From Vibrio sp. D404a (GTDB taxonomy: Bacteria > Pseudomonadota > Gammaproteobacteria > Enterobacterales > Vibrionaceae): a DNA stretch of 64,000 nucleotides. Made by a program: the position numbers and the translations under genes. Positions 45,299 through 53,484 of this stretch are shown here, one piece after another; the stretch's first letter is position 1; every line of letters begins with the position of its first letter. The notes under the pieces are model-generated. The model worked only from the letters and a program-made list of their open reading frames with translations, was not told the DNA's origin and searched no databases. The DNA lies in the NCBI RefSeq assembly GCF_030248535.1, contig NZ_JAHGAJ010000014.1, forward strand, positions 62,001-126,000, written 5' to 3'.

Positions 45299-47076
45299 AA
45301 GGCGTAGATATTCAGTACCTCAAGCACTTCCTACAGTTTGCTAAAAAGTACAAGTGCACGGCGATCATTGGTATTGCGATGTTACCGTTGACTATCATCA
45401 CTAGCCTGCTGTTTCCATGGCTGATTATTCAGGTTATCGATGTCCAATTGAGCCACGGTAATATCGATGGCTTGCTAGAGTACGTCTTTTATCTCGTGGT
45501 TGTGCTGATTGTCAGTTATGTAGTGGACACCACCTACTCATACAACCTCAGAAAAACAGGGCAGCTCACCATCACCGACATGCGCTCAGTGCTATTTGAG
45601 CGGGTTCTTAAACTGCCACGCAGTTACTTCGATAACACGCCAATTGGCGTTACGCTGTCGCGCTTGACCAGCGATTTGGAGACGATTGGAGAAACCTTCA
45701 TTCAGTCGGTGGTCGGTCTGGTGAAGGATACGCTGAACACCATCGCCCTGATTGGCATGATGTTTTTCATCGATTGGAAGCTCACCTTGATCGTATTAGT
45801 GGTGATGCCGCCCGTTATGTATCTCACCGCGTTTGTCCGAAACAAACTGCGTCAGATGCATCTAATCACTCGCTCGTCATTGGCGCGTGGTATTGGTTTC
45901 CTTCAAGAAGCACTACTTGGGATGAAGACGGTTCAGCTGTACCGTGCAGAAGAGGCGGTAGAGACGCGCTTTAAAGGCTATACCGACGAGTTCCTGCGAG
46001 CGCAAAAGAAGATCAACAAATACGATGCGATTCTGTTCTCGGTGATCTCAGGTGTTACGTCGATTACCATCGCATTGATGATTTGGTTTGGCTCAGAGCA
46101 AGTGCTGCAGGGCACCTTAACCTTGGGTGTGTTAATTGCCTTCATTAATACTCTAGAGAAGGTCTTTGTGCCTATTCGTGACTTTACCTCGCAGATCGCT
46201 TCAATTCAGAGCTCTTTTGCCGCTTTTGACCATATTGAAGAGCTATTTGTCGAGCCGACGGAAGAGCAGGGAAGAAAACTGTTGCCGTCCCACCAAGTTG
46301 AAGAGCAACTGCGTGACTTTGTGAGTTTGGAGTTCAAGAACGTTAGCTTCCGCTATAAGCCGGACGCACCTTACGTGCTAAAGGATGTCTCGTTTGTGTT
46401 AGAGAAAGGGCATCAAATTGCTTTGGTTGGATCAACGGGCTCTGGTAAGTCTACGATCATGCGTTTGATCTCGAAAACCTATCAGAACTATGAAGGCAGC
46501 ATTTTGCTCAATGGTATTGAGTTGTCCGAGATTTCAATGGAAGACTCAGCACACCTGTTTTCACTGATGATGCAAGATGTACATTTGTTTGAAGAGAGTG
46601 TTCACTTCAATATCGCTCTTGGTAAAGAGCACGTTTCGCGTGAGCAAGTTGAGCAAGCCGCGCGTTATGTATATGCGGACCAATTCGTTAAGCAATTACC
46701 TAATGGGTATGACTTCCATCTTGATAAGAACGGCTCGAACTTGTCAGTGGGGCAAACTCAACTGCTCTCGTTCGCTCGCGCTGTGGCGCAAGGTGGTCAG
46801 GTGATGATGCTCGATGAAGCGACCAGTTCGGTTGATTCGATAACAGAAGATTTGATCCAAAAAGCGATGCAGAAGCTGTTCAAAGAGAAGACAGTGATCG
46901 CCATTGCTCACCGCCTAAGCACGGTTCGTCACTCCGACATGATTCTAGTGTTAGAGAAGGGCGAGATAGTGGAGCGCGGTAACCACAGACAGTTGGTTGA
47001 TTATAATGGCGTGTATGCTGGGTTGCTCAATGAATCCATCGTTGAAACCAGTGAACAGCAAGCGGTCGGCGCTTAA
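45292..47076 (+). CDS. Heterodimeric ABC exporter, subunit B (MdlB-like)
   Basis: A 594-residue half-transporter with six membrane helices followed by an ATPase domain. Walker A GSTGSGKST is near residue 382 and Walker B VMMLDEATSSVD, with the catalytic glutamate, near 505. The signature reads LSVGQTQLL instead of LSGGQ, as in E. coli MdlB. Together with subunit A this gives one good and one degenerate ATP site, the standard asymmetric arrangement of heterodimeric exporters. Confidence 0.86.
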   Translation: MLKGVDIQYLKHFLQFAKKYKCTAIIGIAMLPLTIITSLLFPWLIIQVIDVQLSHGNIDGLLEYVFYLVVVLIVSYVVDTTYSYNLRKTGQLTITDMRSVLFERVLKLPRSYFDNTPIGVTLSRLTSDLETIGETFIQSVVGLVKDTLNTIALIGMMFFIDWKLTLIVLVVMPPVMYLTAFVRNKLRQMHLITRSSLARGIGFLQEALLGMKTVQLYRAEEAVETRFKGYTDEFLRAQKKINKYDAILFSVISGVTSITIALMIWFGSEQVLQGTLTLGVLIAFINTLEKVFVPIRDFTSQIASIQSSFAAFDHIEELFVEPTEEQGRKLLPSHQVEEQLRDFVSLEFKNVSFRYKPDAPYVLKDVSFVLEKGHQIALVGSTGSGKSTIMRLISKTYQNYEGSILLNGIELSEISMEDSAHLFSLMMQDVHLFEESVHFNIALGKEHVSREQVEQAARYVYADQFVKQLPNGYDFHLDKNGSNLSVGQTQLLSFARAVAQGGQVMMLDEATSSVDSITEDLIQKAMQKLFKEKTVIAIAHRLSTVRHSDMILVLEKGEIVERGNHRQLVDYNGVYAGLLNESIVETSEQQAVGA

Positions 47077-47096
47077 TCAGACTCAAACATCATTTC

Positions 47097-47135
47097 AAAG
47101 CCTCAGCGAATCTCGCTGGGGCTTTTTCTTTTTAC
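47097..47135 (+). terminator. Terminator of the ABC exporter operon
   Basis: Stem AAAGCCTCAGCGA / TCGCTGGGGCTTT (one G-T pair), then CTTTTT-type runs. Confidence 0.82.
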
Positions 47136-47211
47136 GTGCATCTTCTTTTACATTGCACGTGATTGGTTATTCCAAGTCTCAAATGGGTAGCCAGCTAGCG
47201 CGATAACTACT

Positions 47212-47315
47212 AGTTATACTCGATATAACTTAGCGATTGTTTGATATTGATAGGAGTGATAGCAATTCTACCTTGTTAACGTGAGAGAATATTTGTGAGC
47301 GCTTTCAATCTCAGT
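47212..47315. promoter_or_regulatory. Control elements upstream of the LysR gene at 47385
   Basis: Two elements lie in the 308-bp gap. A perfect inverted repeat AGTTATA-CTCGA-TATAACT is at 47212-47230. A LacI-type half-palindrome GTGAGCGCTTTCAA is at about 47296-47308, inside a 25-bp stretch (47291-47315) matching 21221-21245 at 21 positions. Neither can be assigned to a known regulator with confidence. Confidence 0.45.
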
Positions 47316-47384
47316 AACGGAATATAGAGGTGTGAGGTATCTGGTCAATCCGACGTTCTTGAAACAGAGCATGTGAAATAGAGT

Positions 47385-48299
47385 ATGAAAAATACAGACT
47401 TTAGCTTAATCCCCTATTTTGTTGTGATGATGGAAGAGCTTTCTATCTCCAACACCGCCAAGCGCTTTGGTGTTTCCCAACCCGCAGTCAGTAAAGCACT
47501 CGGTCGACTCAAAGAAACCTACGACGATCCCTTATTCGTTAAAACGAAAGAGGGTTATCGACCGAGCCGTTTTTGCTATGACATCTACCCGCAGATCAAG
47601 CAAGCCTACGACGCGTTTGAATCAACCTTTCCAAACAAGCGCAAGTTCGATCCGAGTAAGATTGACCGCTCATTTAATGTCGCTTGTATCAGCGGAGCGA
47701 TTTACTCAGTGATGAAGCGCGTGTCAGACAACCTCTACACAGAGACGCCTGATGTGGGTATTAATATCGATCCACTCTATACCGGAGATATCGCGCTCGA
47801 CTTGCGTCAGCATCGATATGACCTCTGTATTGCTCATGTCCCGATTAACGACCCAGCCCTAGAATGTGTGCCTTTGGCGAGCGAACGCATGGTGGTGGTT
47901 TATGACAAGAATCACCCGCGTTTGGGAGGCGAAATTACTCTTAAAGAGTACCTAGCGGAAAAGCACGTGGTTCATAGTATGTGGAACACGGAAGACTCGC
48001 CGTTAATGAAAAACAGCAAGTACGCACAAAAGCGAAAAGTCGCACGTAAAGCACCGGGTCCATTTGAGATGCTAGACATGGTTAAGGGAACCGATCTGGT
48101 TTGTATTAGCCAAGAATCGGTGCTGGAAAAGTTTGGGTTGTTGAAAGAGTTTCAAACGTCGCCTCTGCCTTTCGAGTCTGACTTAGGGATTGAGTACTTG
48201 GTGTGGCACAAGAGCCGTAATTCGGACATGGCACATTCGTGGTTTCGTAAGAAAATTATCGATGCCTCACAAAAAAAGCCCCAGTGGGGCTTTAATTAG
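47385..48299 (+). CDS. LysR-family transcriptional regulator
   Basis: A 304-residue regulator. The winged helix is at residues 8-65 (VVMMEELSISNTAKRFGVSQ, PAVSKALGRLKETYDDPLFVK) and the effector domain follows, of the NodD/LeuO-like class (FNVACISGAIYSVMKRV). It is convergent with the sulfatase gene; the last codons (QKKPQWGFN) are encoded by the sulfatase gene's terminator hairpin. Target genes are not evident. Confidence 0.87.
   Translation: MKNTDFSLIPYFVVMMEELSISNTAKRFGVSQPAVSKALGRLKETYDDPLFVKTKEGYRPSRFCYDIYPQIKQAYDAFESTFPNKRKFDPSKIDRSFNVACISGAIYSVMKRVSDNLYTETPDVGINIDPLYTGDIALDLRQHRYDLCIAHVPINDPALECVPLASERMVVVYDKNHPRLGGEITLKEYLAEKHVVHSMWNTEDSPLMKNSKYAQKRKVARKAPGPFEMLDMVKGTDLVCISQESVLEKFGLLKEFQTSPLPFESDLGIEYLVWHKSRNSDMAHSWFRKKIIDASQKKPQWGFN
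48275..48293 (-). terminator. Terminator of the sulfatase gene, inside the LysR coding end
   Basis: Stem AAAGCCCC / GGGGCTTT with a 3-nt loop; on the minus strand it is followed by seven T. It overlaps the last eight LysR codons. Confidence 0.82.
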
Positions 48300-48330
48300 A
48301 GTCTGTTTTAGCAAGGCGTTTGAATTTGGA

Positions 48331-49878
48331 TTAATTCGCGCCTTGCTGTTGCATTTTCTGCACAAGCTTTTGAAGTTTCAACGTGTTGTAGTTGATGTTT
48401 GCAGCACTAAAGCCTTGGCCTGCTTGCATTGGGTAGCCCTCTAAAGAGCCCATAAACTTCGCCACTTCTTGAGACATTGGCACGAATAACCACATGTTGT
48501 CGATCATCCAGCGAGTGTACATACCCGACTCTTTAGCCGCAGTTTCAAATGGGTCCATACGTAGGTTAGTGATTGAAGCCCAAGCTGGAGCCTGACGAAC
48601 CGCAGATTGCATATCACCTTCCATCATTGCAAAGCTCGCCTTCCAATCATTCCAACGCAATGCGTTCAGCTCGCCATTCGCTGAGAAGTAAAGGATCGTG
48701 TCACGAGGGCCTTTGTCTGTTTTGCCTTCGAAGAATGGTTTGAAGTTTGAGCCATCTAGGTGAACTCGCCACTCTTTATCGTTCAGTGTTACGCCTTCCT
48801 TAAGCTCGTCGACGATGTTGTCGTTACCTGCGGCAGCTGCCAGTGTTGGCAGCCAGTCTTCTTGAGACATTAACGCGTTTACCGCAGAGACCGGTTTAAT
48901 TACGCCCGGCCACTTCACGATTTGTGGTACGCGCATACCACCTTCGTAAGTCGTGCCTTTTTCACCGTGGAAAGGAGAAGTGCCGCCATCCGGCCAAGTG
49001 AATTTCTCTGCACCGTTGTCGGTTGAAAGAATCACGATGGTGTTGTCCGCAACCTCTAGACGCTCTAGCGTATCTAATAAGGCGCCGACGTTGTCATCTA
49101 GCTGGCGCATACCATCTGCGTAAATGCCTTGGCCTGTGATGCCATCGTAATGATCGTTGAGGCGAGTCCAAACATGCATGCGAGTTGAGTTGTACCAAAC
49201 GAAGAATGGTTTATCAGCTTTGACCGATTTTTCCATGAAGGTGATCGCCGCTTCAGTGAAGTCTTCGTCGATGGTTTCCATACGAGCACGAGTCAGTGGA
49301 CCTGTGTCTTCAATTTTGCCATCCGCCGTTGATTTAATCACGCCACGTGGGCCGTATTGCTTTTTGAACTCTGAGTCTTTTGGATAGAAGTAGGTTTCTG
49401 GCTCTTCTTCTGCATTAAGGTGGTACAGGTTACCAAAAAACTCATCAAAACCGTGCTTGGTTGGAAGGTGTTTATCTTGGTCACCAAGGTGGTTTTTACC
49501 AAACTGTGCCGTCGCGTAACCCTCTTGTTTAAGTGCATCACCGATTGTTGGTGCCCAGTCAGGAATACCGTGGTCAGATCCCGGCATACCAATGGTCAAA
49601 AGACCGGTACGGAAAGGGTGCTGACCAGTGATGAATGCTGCTCGGCCTGCAGTACAAGATTGCTGTGCATACATGTCTGTGAAAATAGCGCCGTCGTGCG
49701 CGATACGATCAATGTTTGGGGTTTCGTAACCCATCATGCCGCGGTTGTATGCGCTGGTGTTGTAGTAGCCTAAGTCATCGGCCCAAATAGCAAGGATGTT
49801 AGGTTGCTCTGCCGCTGCAACGCCTTGAGCCACTGTCAGGGCGCTCATAGCAAGTACGGATTTAGTAAAGGTAGTCAA
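48331..49878 (-). CDS. Secreted arylsulfatase-type sulfatase
   Basis: A 515-residue type I sulfatase with a signal peptide (VLAMSALTVAQGVAAAE). NILAIWADDLGYYNTSAYN near residue 28 supplies the metal aspartates, and the formylglycine site SCTAGRAAFITGQHP near 75 has C-T-A-G-R rather than the commoner C-x-P-S-R. LSTDNGAEKFTWPDGGTSPFHGEKG near 265-290 holds the second metal site and a catalytic lysine. Activity needs the cysteine oxidised to formylglycine; no maturation enzyme is in the window. The substrate is probably an aryl or sugar sulfate, such as from algal polysaccharides. Confidence 0.87.
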   Translation of the reverse strand: MTTFTKSVLAMSALTVAQGVAAAEQPNILAIWADDLGYYNTSAYNRGMMGYETPNIDRIAHDGAIFTDMYAQQSCTAGRAAFITGQHPFRTGLLTIGMPGSDHGIPDWAPTIGDALKQEGYATAQFGKNHLGDQDKHLPTKHGFDEFFGNLYHLNAEEEPETYFYPKDSEFKKQYGPRGVIKSTADGKIEDTGPLTRARMETIDEDFTEAAITFMEKSVKADKPFFVWYNSTRMHVWTRLNDHYDGITGQGIYADGMRQLDDNVGALLDTLERLEVADNTIVILSTDNGAEKFTWPDGGTSPFHGEKGTTYEGGMRVPQIVKWPGVIKPVSAVNALMSQEDWLPTLAAAAGNDNIVDELKEGVTLNDKEWRVHLDGSNFKPFFEGKTDKGPRDTILYFSANGELNALRWNDWKASFAMMEGDMQSAVRQAPAWASITNLRMDPFETAAKESGMYTRWMIDNMWLFVPMSQEVAKFMGSLEGYPMQAGQGFSAANINYNTLKLQKLVQKMQQQGAN

Positions 49879-50181
49879 GGTAGAGTCCTCTTTTCATACT
49901 GAGTTTCGTTAAAAAGAAAGTACCAAAACGCAATTAACCTAGAGGACTACAGAGTATAAATTATGGTTAAGTCGCTTAATCTACGTTTGACTGTCGAGAG
50001 GCTTGTCTTTGATACCCAAAGAGAAAGTACGCGGTTTTGTATTAATAAGTAATCGAAAATAAACATATTTTACGCAAGGAAATATGTTATTCTCTTGATA
50101 CTACTAAAGGGGTGCTTTTTTGAGCATTGAAATGTATACGAGCAAAAGCACGATGCTTGTGTCAGTCACTTTCTGGCGAGT
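49879..50181. other. 303-bp divergent intergenic region, sulfatase / small gene
   Basis: AT-rich promoter region. A GGGGTGCTTTTTT stretch near 50109 precedes the small gene. No operator, terminator or repeat recognised. Confidence 0.35.
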
Positions 50182-50478
50182 ATGGAATCTAAAATGTTGT
50201 TGGAAGAAGTTGTAGAAATTATTGAGTTAACCGATTCAGACCATTTATCTCAAGCAATGGACCTGTTTAATGAGCATGGATTTGTTCATGCTGAGCAATT
50301 GCCTTTTATGAAGGTGGTGTTTGATACCGCCCCTGAGCATCTGGTTAAGAAGCTCTCTCAAGTCGGCTTTAAAGGCAAAGTTGAGATTGTGAAGGCAGAG
50401 GGTGCATCTGACTACATTGTTTTTGATGCCGAGCGCAGCGAGTCTGAAAGCGCAATGAGTTTGAGTAAGAGTGCTTAG
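50182..50478 (+). CDS. Hypothetical protein, 98 residues
   Basis: Not recognised. A small acidic, soluble protein without signal peptide or membrane segment; alternating helix/strand character (MLLEEVVEIIELTDSDHLSQ, FMKVVFDTAPEHLVKKL, KGKVEIVKAEGASDYIVFD) suggests a compact alpha/beta fold. A second ATG at 50194 could be the start. Codon use looks like its neighbours. It lies 51 bp before the next small gene in the same direction, so they may be an operon. Confidence 0.6.
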   Translation: MESKMLLEEVVEIIELTDSDHLSQAMDLFNEHGFVHAEQLPFMKVVFDTAPEHLVKKLSQVGFKGKVEIVKAEGASDYIVFDAERSESESAMSLSKSA

Positions 50479-50529
50479 TTCGTTTTTAACGGATAAGTAC
50501 CATTTTTATCATTATTTGAGGTTAACACA

Positions 50530-50955
50530 GTGACAGCAGCGACCGTTTCATCAACAGAACAACAACTGTCTAACGAACATGCACTTTTAGGTGCGGCATT
50601 GCTTTCAGCGCAAAAGGTGGAGTTTTCACTTTATACTGCCATCGCTCAATTATTGAAGACGGACAGTAACGTACATGAGCGTCAAGCCATTGAGCTTAAT
50701 GTTGATACTTTCCTTAAAGGCACCAGCAATGAATTGTCATTGGTTCTGGACCTTTACTATCAAGTGTTTGGTAACAAAATCCCGCTAACAAAAGCAGAAG
50801 TGAGTGATTTTGTTTTCCATCGCAACCTTATCTCTCGCAATTACTGGCGAGCGACAGGTGCAGAAGTAAAAGGCGGTGAGAAGCTAGGTAATCCAGAAGG
50901 TTACCTATCTGAGTTTCTGACCAAGTGCGAAAACTGGCAGGCGAAGCTTGCTTAA
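50530..50955 (+). CDS. Hypothetical helical protein, 141 residues
   Basis: Not recognised. It begins at GTG 50530, with GAGG nine bases upstream. Almost entirely helical: LLSAQKVEFSLYTAIAQLLK, FLKGTSNELSLVLDLYYQVFG, then VFHRNLISRNYWRATG. The last piece recalls the RN-x-x-x-H-xxW segment of HEPN-fold proteins, but arginine stands where the HEPN histidine would be, so any such relation is speculative and the nuclease site would be absent. Ends with a strong terminator. Confidence 0.6.
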   Translation: MTAATVSSTEQQLSNEHALLGAALLSAQKVEFSLYTAIAQLLKTDSNVHERQAIELNVDTFLKGTSNELSLVLDLYYQVFGNKIPLTKAEVSDFVFHRNLISRNYWRATGAEVKGGEKLGNPEGYLSEFLTKCENWQAKLA

Positions 50956-50975
50956 GTAACGCAGCTAAAGCAGAG

Positions 50976-51003
50976 AAACCACGGTAAGCACCGTGGTTTT
51001 TTT
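50976..51003 (+). terminator. Terminator of the small-gene pair
   Basis: 9-bp perfect stem AACCACGGT / ACCGTGGTT with loop AAGC, followed by T run. Confidence 0.88.
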
Positions 51004-51140
51004 ATGTCTGTAAACTAACTTTATCCATCAAGCCACTTTGGGTACTTAATGTAAAGCAGCAGTCACAGAGTTTCTCGACTAGCGAATCCCTCGGTTTCGA
51101 TATAGAGTGAGCTAATATCAAGATGTATAAGGAATGTACG

Positions 51141-51983
51141 ATGCTGAGAGTGGTTTGGATAGTGATAATGGCAATGTTCCCAGCGATGGGTTTCGCGTCT
51201 GAGGAGACCCGATACTCCGAGCAAGAATATCTCGATAGACCATTGATTGAGCGTTACATCTTAGATGAATTGAAGTCTCTGCGCATCGAGCAACAAGATC
51301 TTGAACGCAGGATGACGATTCAAATCACTGACCGTGAACTTGAAGTGGCCGACAAGTCCCTCAACTATGCCAATGTTACGGTTACCTATTTCTTCTATAT
51401 CATTGCTGGTGTCGCTTCTCTGATCGCACTGATTGGTTGGCAATCCCTAAAAGAAATTAAGCACAACACCAAAGAGATGGCCGATCAGCGGCTCGACAAA
51501 ATCGCGCAAGAGTATGAAAAGAAATTTGTCGCGTTAGAACGAGACCTGAAACGTAAAACCCGCATTATCTCGGAAAACAACCGAGAGATTGAAATCATCA
51601 ATGAAGTGCACAACCTTTGGTTAAGAGCGCAAAACCAACAGACCCCAGAGCAGAAGCTAGAGATCTATGATGAAATCTTAAAGATCCGTCCGGGTGATTT
51701 AGAAGCGCTTACCTACAAAGCTGATGCCGCGATGGAGATGCAAGAATTCCACTGGGCAATGAGCTTATGTAATCGTGTGTTGGAGGTGGACGACCAAAAT
51801 GCGCACGCACTTTATCAACGAGCATGTGCGTATGCGCGCCTAGGCTCTGAATCTCAAGCCATTGAAGATCTTCGACGCTCTATTGAAGCCAGTGCCTCGA
51901 TGCGTGATTTGATCTCGGATGAAACCGATTTTGAAATGTTAAGAGGTTTGGATGGTTTTGAAGCGTTGCGCGAGGAGTCATAG
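51141..51983 (+). CDS. Membrane-anchored coiled-coil and TPR protein
   Basis: A 280-residue envelope protein: signal-like N-terminus (MLRVVWIVIMAMFPAMGFAS), a charged segment, one membrane helix at about 80-102 (VTYFFYIIAGVASLIALIGW), a coiled coil at about 105-160, and two or three TPR units from about 170 (LEIYDEILKIRPGDLEALTYK, HWAMSLCNRVLEVDDQNAHALYQRACAYARLG, QAIEDLRRSIEAS). TPR proteins of this layout usually hold protein partners at the membrane; none is identified here. The start at 51141 has AAGGA 7 bases upstream. Confidence 0.75.
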   Translation: MLRVVWIVIMAMFPAMGFASEETRYSEQEYLDRPLIERYILDELKSLRIEQQDLERRMTIQITDRELEVADKSLNYANVTVTYFFYIIAGVASLIALIGWQSLKEIKHNTKEMADQRLDKIAQEYEKKFVALERDLKRKTRIISENNREIEIINEVHNLWLRAQNQQTPEQKLEIYDEILKIRPGDLEALTYKADAAMEMQEFHWAMSLCNRVLEVDDQNAHALYQRACAYARLGSESQAIEDLRRSIEASASMRDLISDETDFEMLRGLDGFEALREES

Positions 51984-52065
51984 ACCCAACACCATAACAG
52001 AATGAAGAACTCATAAAGCCTATAGATAGGTCAATAGATTGTTACAAACAGCGGTTTATTGAACT

Positions 52066-52088
52066 CAATTGTTATGTTATAACAATTG
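52066..52088 (+). promoter_or_regulatory. Candidate Zur box upstream of the ShyB-like gene
   Basis: Perfect 10-bp inverted repeat CAATTGTTAT / ATAACAATTG around GTT, the best-matched of the three GTTAT-N3-ATAAC sites in the window, 33 bp before the ATG. Confidence 0.82.
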
Positions 52089-52121
52089 TAGTTTTTTACC
52101 TCTGTTTATGCTATTCGACCT

Positions 52122-53399
52122 ATGAAGTTTTTTCGCTTAGGTCTAGTGATTATTGCCGTCGTTGCATTTTCACTGGCCGCTATCCTCTCAATTGAGCCCG
52201 AGCCGCCTCAAGAAATCGAAATTAAGATCACACCCTATCAAGAGATGGTAGAGGGTGAGATCGAACAGCCTCAACTTCAAACTCAGCCTCAACAAGCGCC
52301 AGAGCCGGTTAATAATCTCGTTCGAGTCCACTATTTCGTCAAAGTAGGGGACACACTGAGTAACGTGTTTGCGTCTTGGCAACTGCCTTATGAGACGGCA
52401 CAAAAGATCCTGGAAGCGGATTTAGAAACGCTCAAGTTGGATACGATTAAACCGGGTGATCACCTAGAGTTGCTGTTGGATAAAGAGACGCGCCGCTTAG
52501 TGGAGCTTACGTATCACGAAAGCTTAATTGAGCGCTCAGTCTACTCGCTGAATGATGACGGTAGTTTTGATTATGAGTTCATTGAAATGCCGGGTCAGTG
52601 GAAAGAGAAGATGTACGCGGGTGAAGTGAATGGTAGTTTCTCGCTCTCTGCACATAAGGTGGGCTTGTCGAGTCGACAGATTGCCAACATCACGCGAACA
52701 TTGAGAGACAAAATTAACTTTGCTCGTGACTTACGAGCAGGAGACCGATTCAGCGTATTGGTGAGTGAGCAGTATGCTGATGACCATCTGACAGGAAAAA
52801 CCGAAGTGCAAGGGATCTCGATTCAGCTACGAGGTCGCGAAGTAGCGGCATTTCTGGCTGAAGACGGGCGCTTCTACGACCGAGAAGGCAACAGCTTAGA
52901 ACAAGCTTTCGATCGCTACCCTGTGGATCGCCAATATCGTCGAATTACCTCTGCATTTAACCCAAGAAGAAAGCATCCGGTGACAGGCCGTATTACGCCT
53001 CATAACGGCACAGACTTCGCGACGCCGGTTGGAGCGCCAATCTATTCAACAGGCGATGGTAAAGTGATTGCGGTGCGAAACCACCCATATGCGGGTAAGT
53101 ATTTGGTTATCGAACACAACAGCGTCTACAAAACGCGTTACTTACACTTACACCGTTTCTTAGTGAAGAAAGGGCAGCAGGTGAAGCGAGGGCAAAAAAT
53201 CGCGCTTGCCGGAGCTACAGGACGCATTACTGGCCCACACCTTCACTTTGAAGTACTGGTCCGAGATCGTGCTGTCGATCCAATGAAAGCGAACCTACCG
53301 ATGGCCAGCTCAATCTCCAAAGAAGCCAAAGATGCATTCTATGCCCGTATCTCAGAATTCGATGAGTTGGCGGAAGGTCATCGAGACCAAGCCAGTTAA
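52122..53399 (+). CDS. shyB: M23-family peptidoglycan D,D-endopeptidase, ShyB-like
   Basis: Cuts peptide crosslinks in the cell wall to let it expand. The 425 residues have an N-terminal membrane anchor (about 5-25) and a proline/glutamine-rich linker. A LysM/OapA-like domain (VHYFVKVGDTLSNVFASWQL, about 68-110) and the SPOR-free middle domain of ShyA/MepM proteins follow. The LytM peptidase has H-x3-D in HNGTDFATP near 293, and HLH in GPHLHFEVL near 372. In Vibrio cholerae, ShyB is the Zur-repressed endopeptidase that works when zinc is scarce; the adjacent Zur box makes this the likely orthologue. No good ribosome site is visible before the ATG. Confidence 0.86.
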   Translation: MKFFRLGLVIIAVVAFSLAAILSIEPEPPQEIEIKITPYQEMVEGEIEQPQLQTQPQQAPEPVNNLVRVHYFVKVGDTLSNVFASWQLPYETAQKILEADLETLKLDTIKPGDHLELLLDKETRRLVELTYHESLIERSVYSLNDDGSFDYEFIEMPGQWKEKMYAGEVNGSFSLSAHKVGLSSRQIANITRTLRDKINFARDLRAGDRFSVLVSEQYADDHLTGKTEVQGISIQLRGREVAAFLAEDGRFYDREGNSLEQAFDRYPVDRQYRRITSAFNPRRKHPVTGRITPHNGTDFATPVGAPIYSTGDGKVIAVRNHPYAGKYLVIEHNSVYKTRYLHLHRFLVKKGQQVKRGQKIALAGATGRITGPHLHFEVLVRDRAVDPMKANLPMASSISKEAKDAFYARISEFDELAEGHRDQAS

Positions 53400-53451
53400 T
53401 CTTCGAAACTTGTCGTAAATTAGCGACTGACTCCAATCTATATTACTAGTT

Positions 53452-53484
53452 CGCCCTTTGGTAACAACGCGTTACTAAAGGGCG
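53452..53484. terminator. Hairpin between shyB and the convergent LysR gene
   Basis: Stem CGCCCTTTGGTAAC / GTTACTAAAGGGCG (one mismatch), overlapping the LysR stop codon at 53475. T runs are weak on both sides, so efficiency is uncertain. Confidence 0.55.

Noticed and set aside
47212..47230. AGTTATA-CTCGA-TATAACT considered as a fourth Zur box
   Set aside because: The spacing between GTTAT and ATAAC halves is 7 bp instead of the 3 bp seen at the three better sites, and the genes around it are not zinc-related.
50530..50955. Calling the 141-residue protein an HEPN ribonuclease
   Set aside because: The histidine of the catalytic RX4-6H motif is absent, and overall resemblance is too weak.
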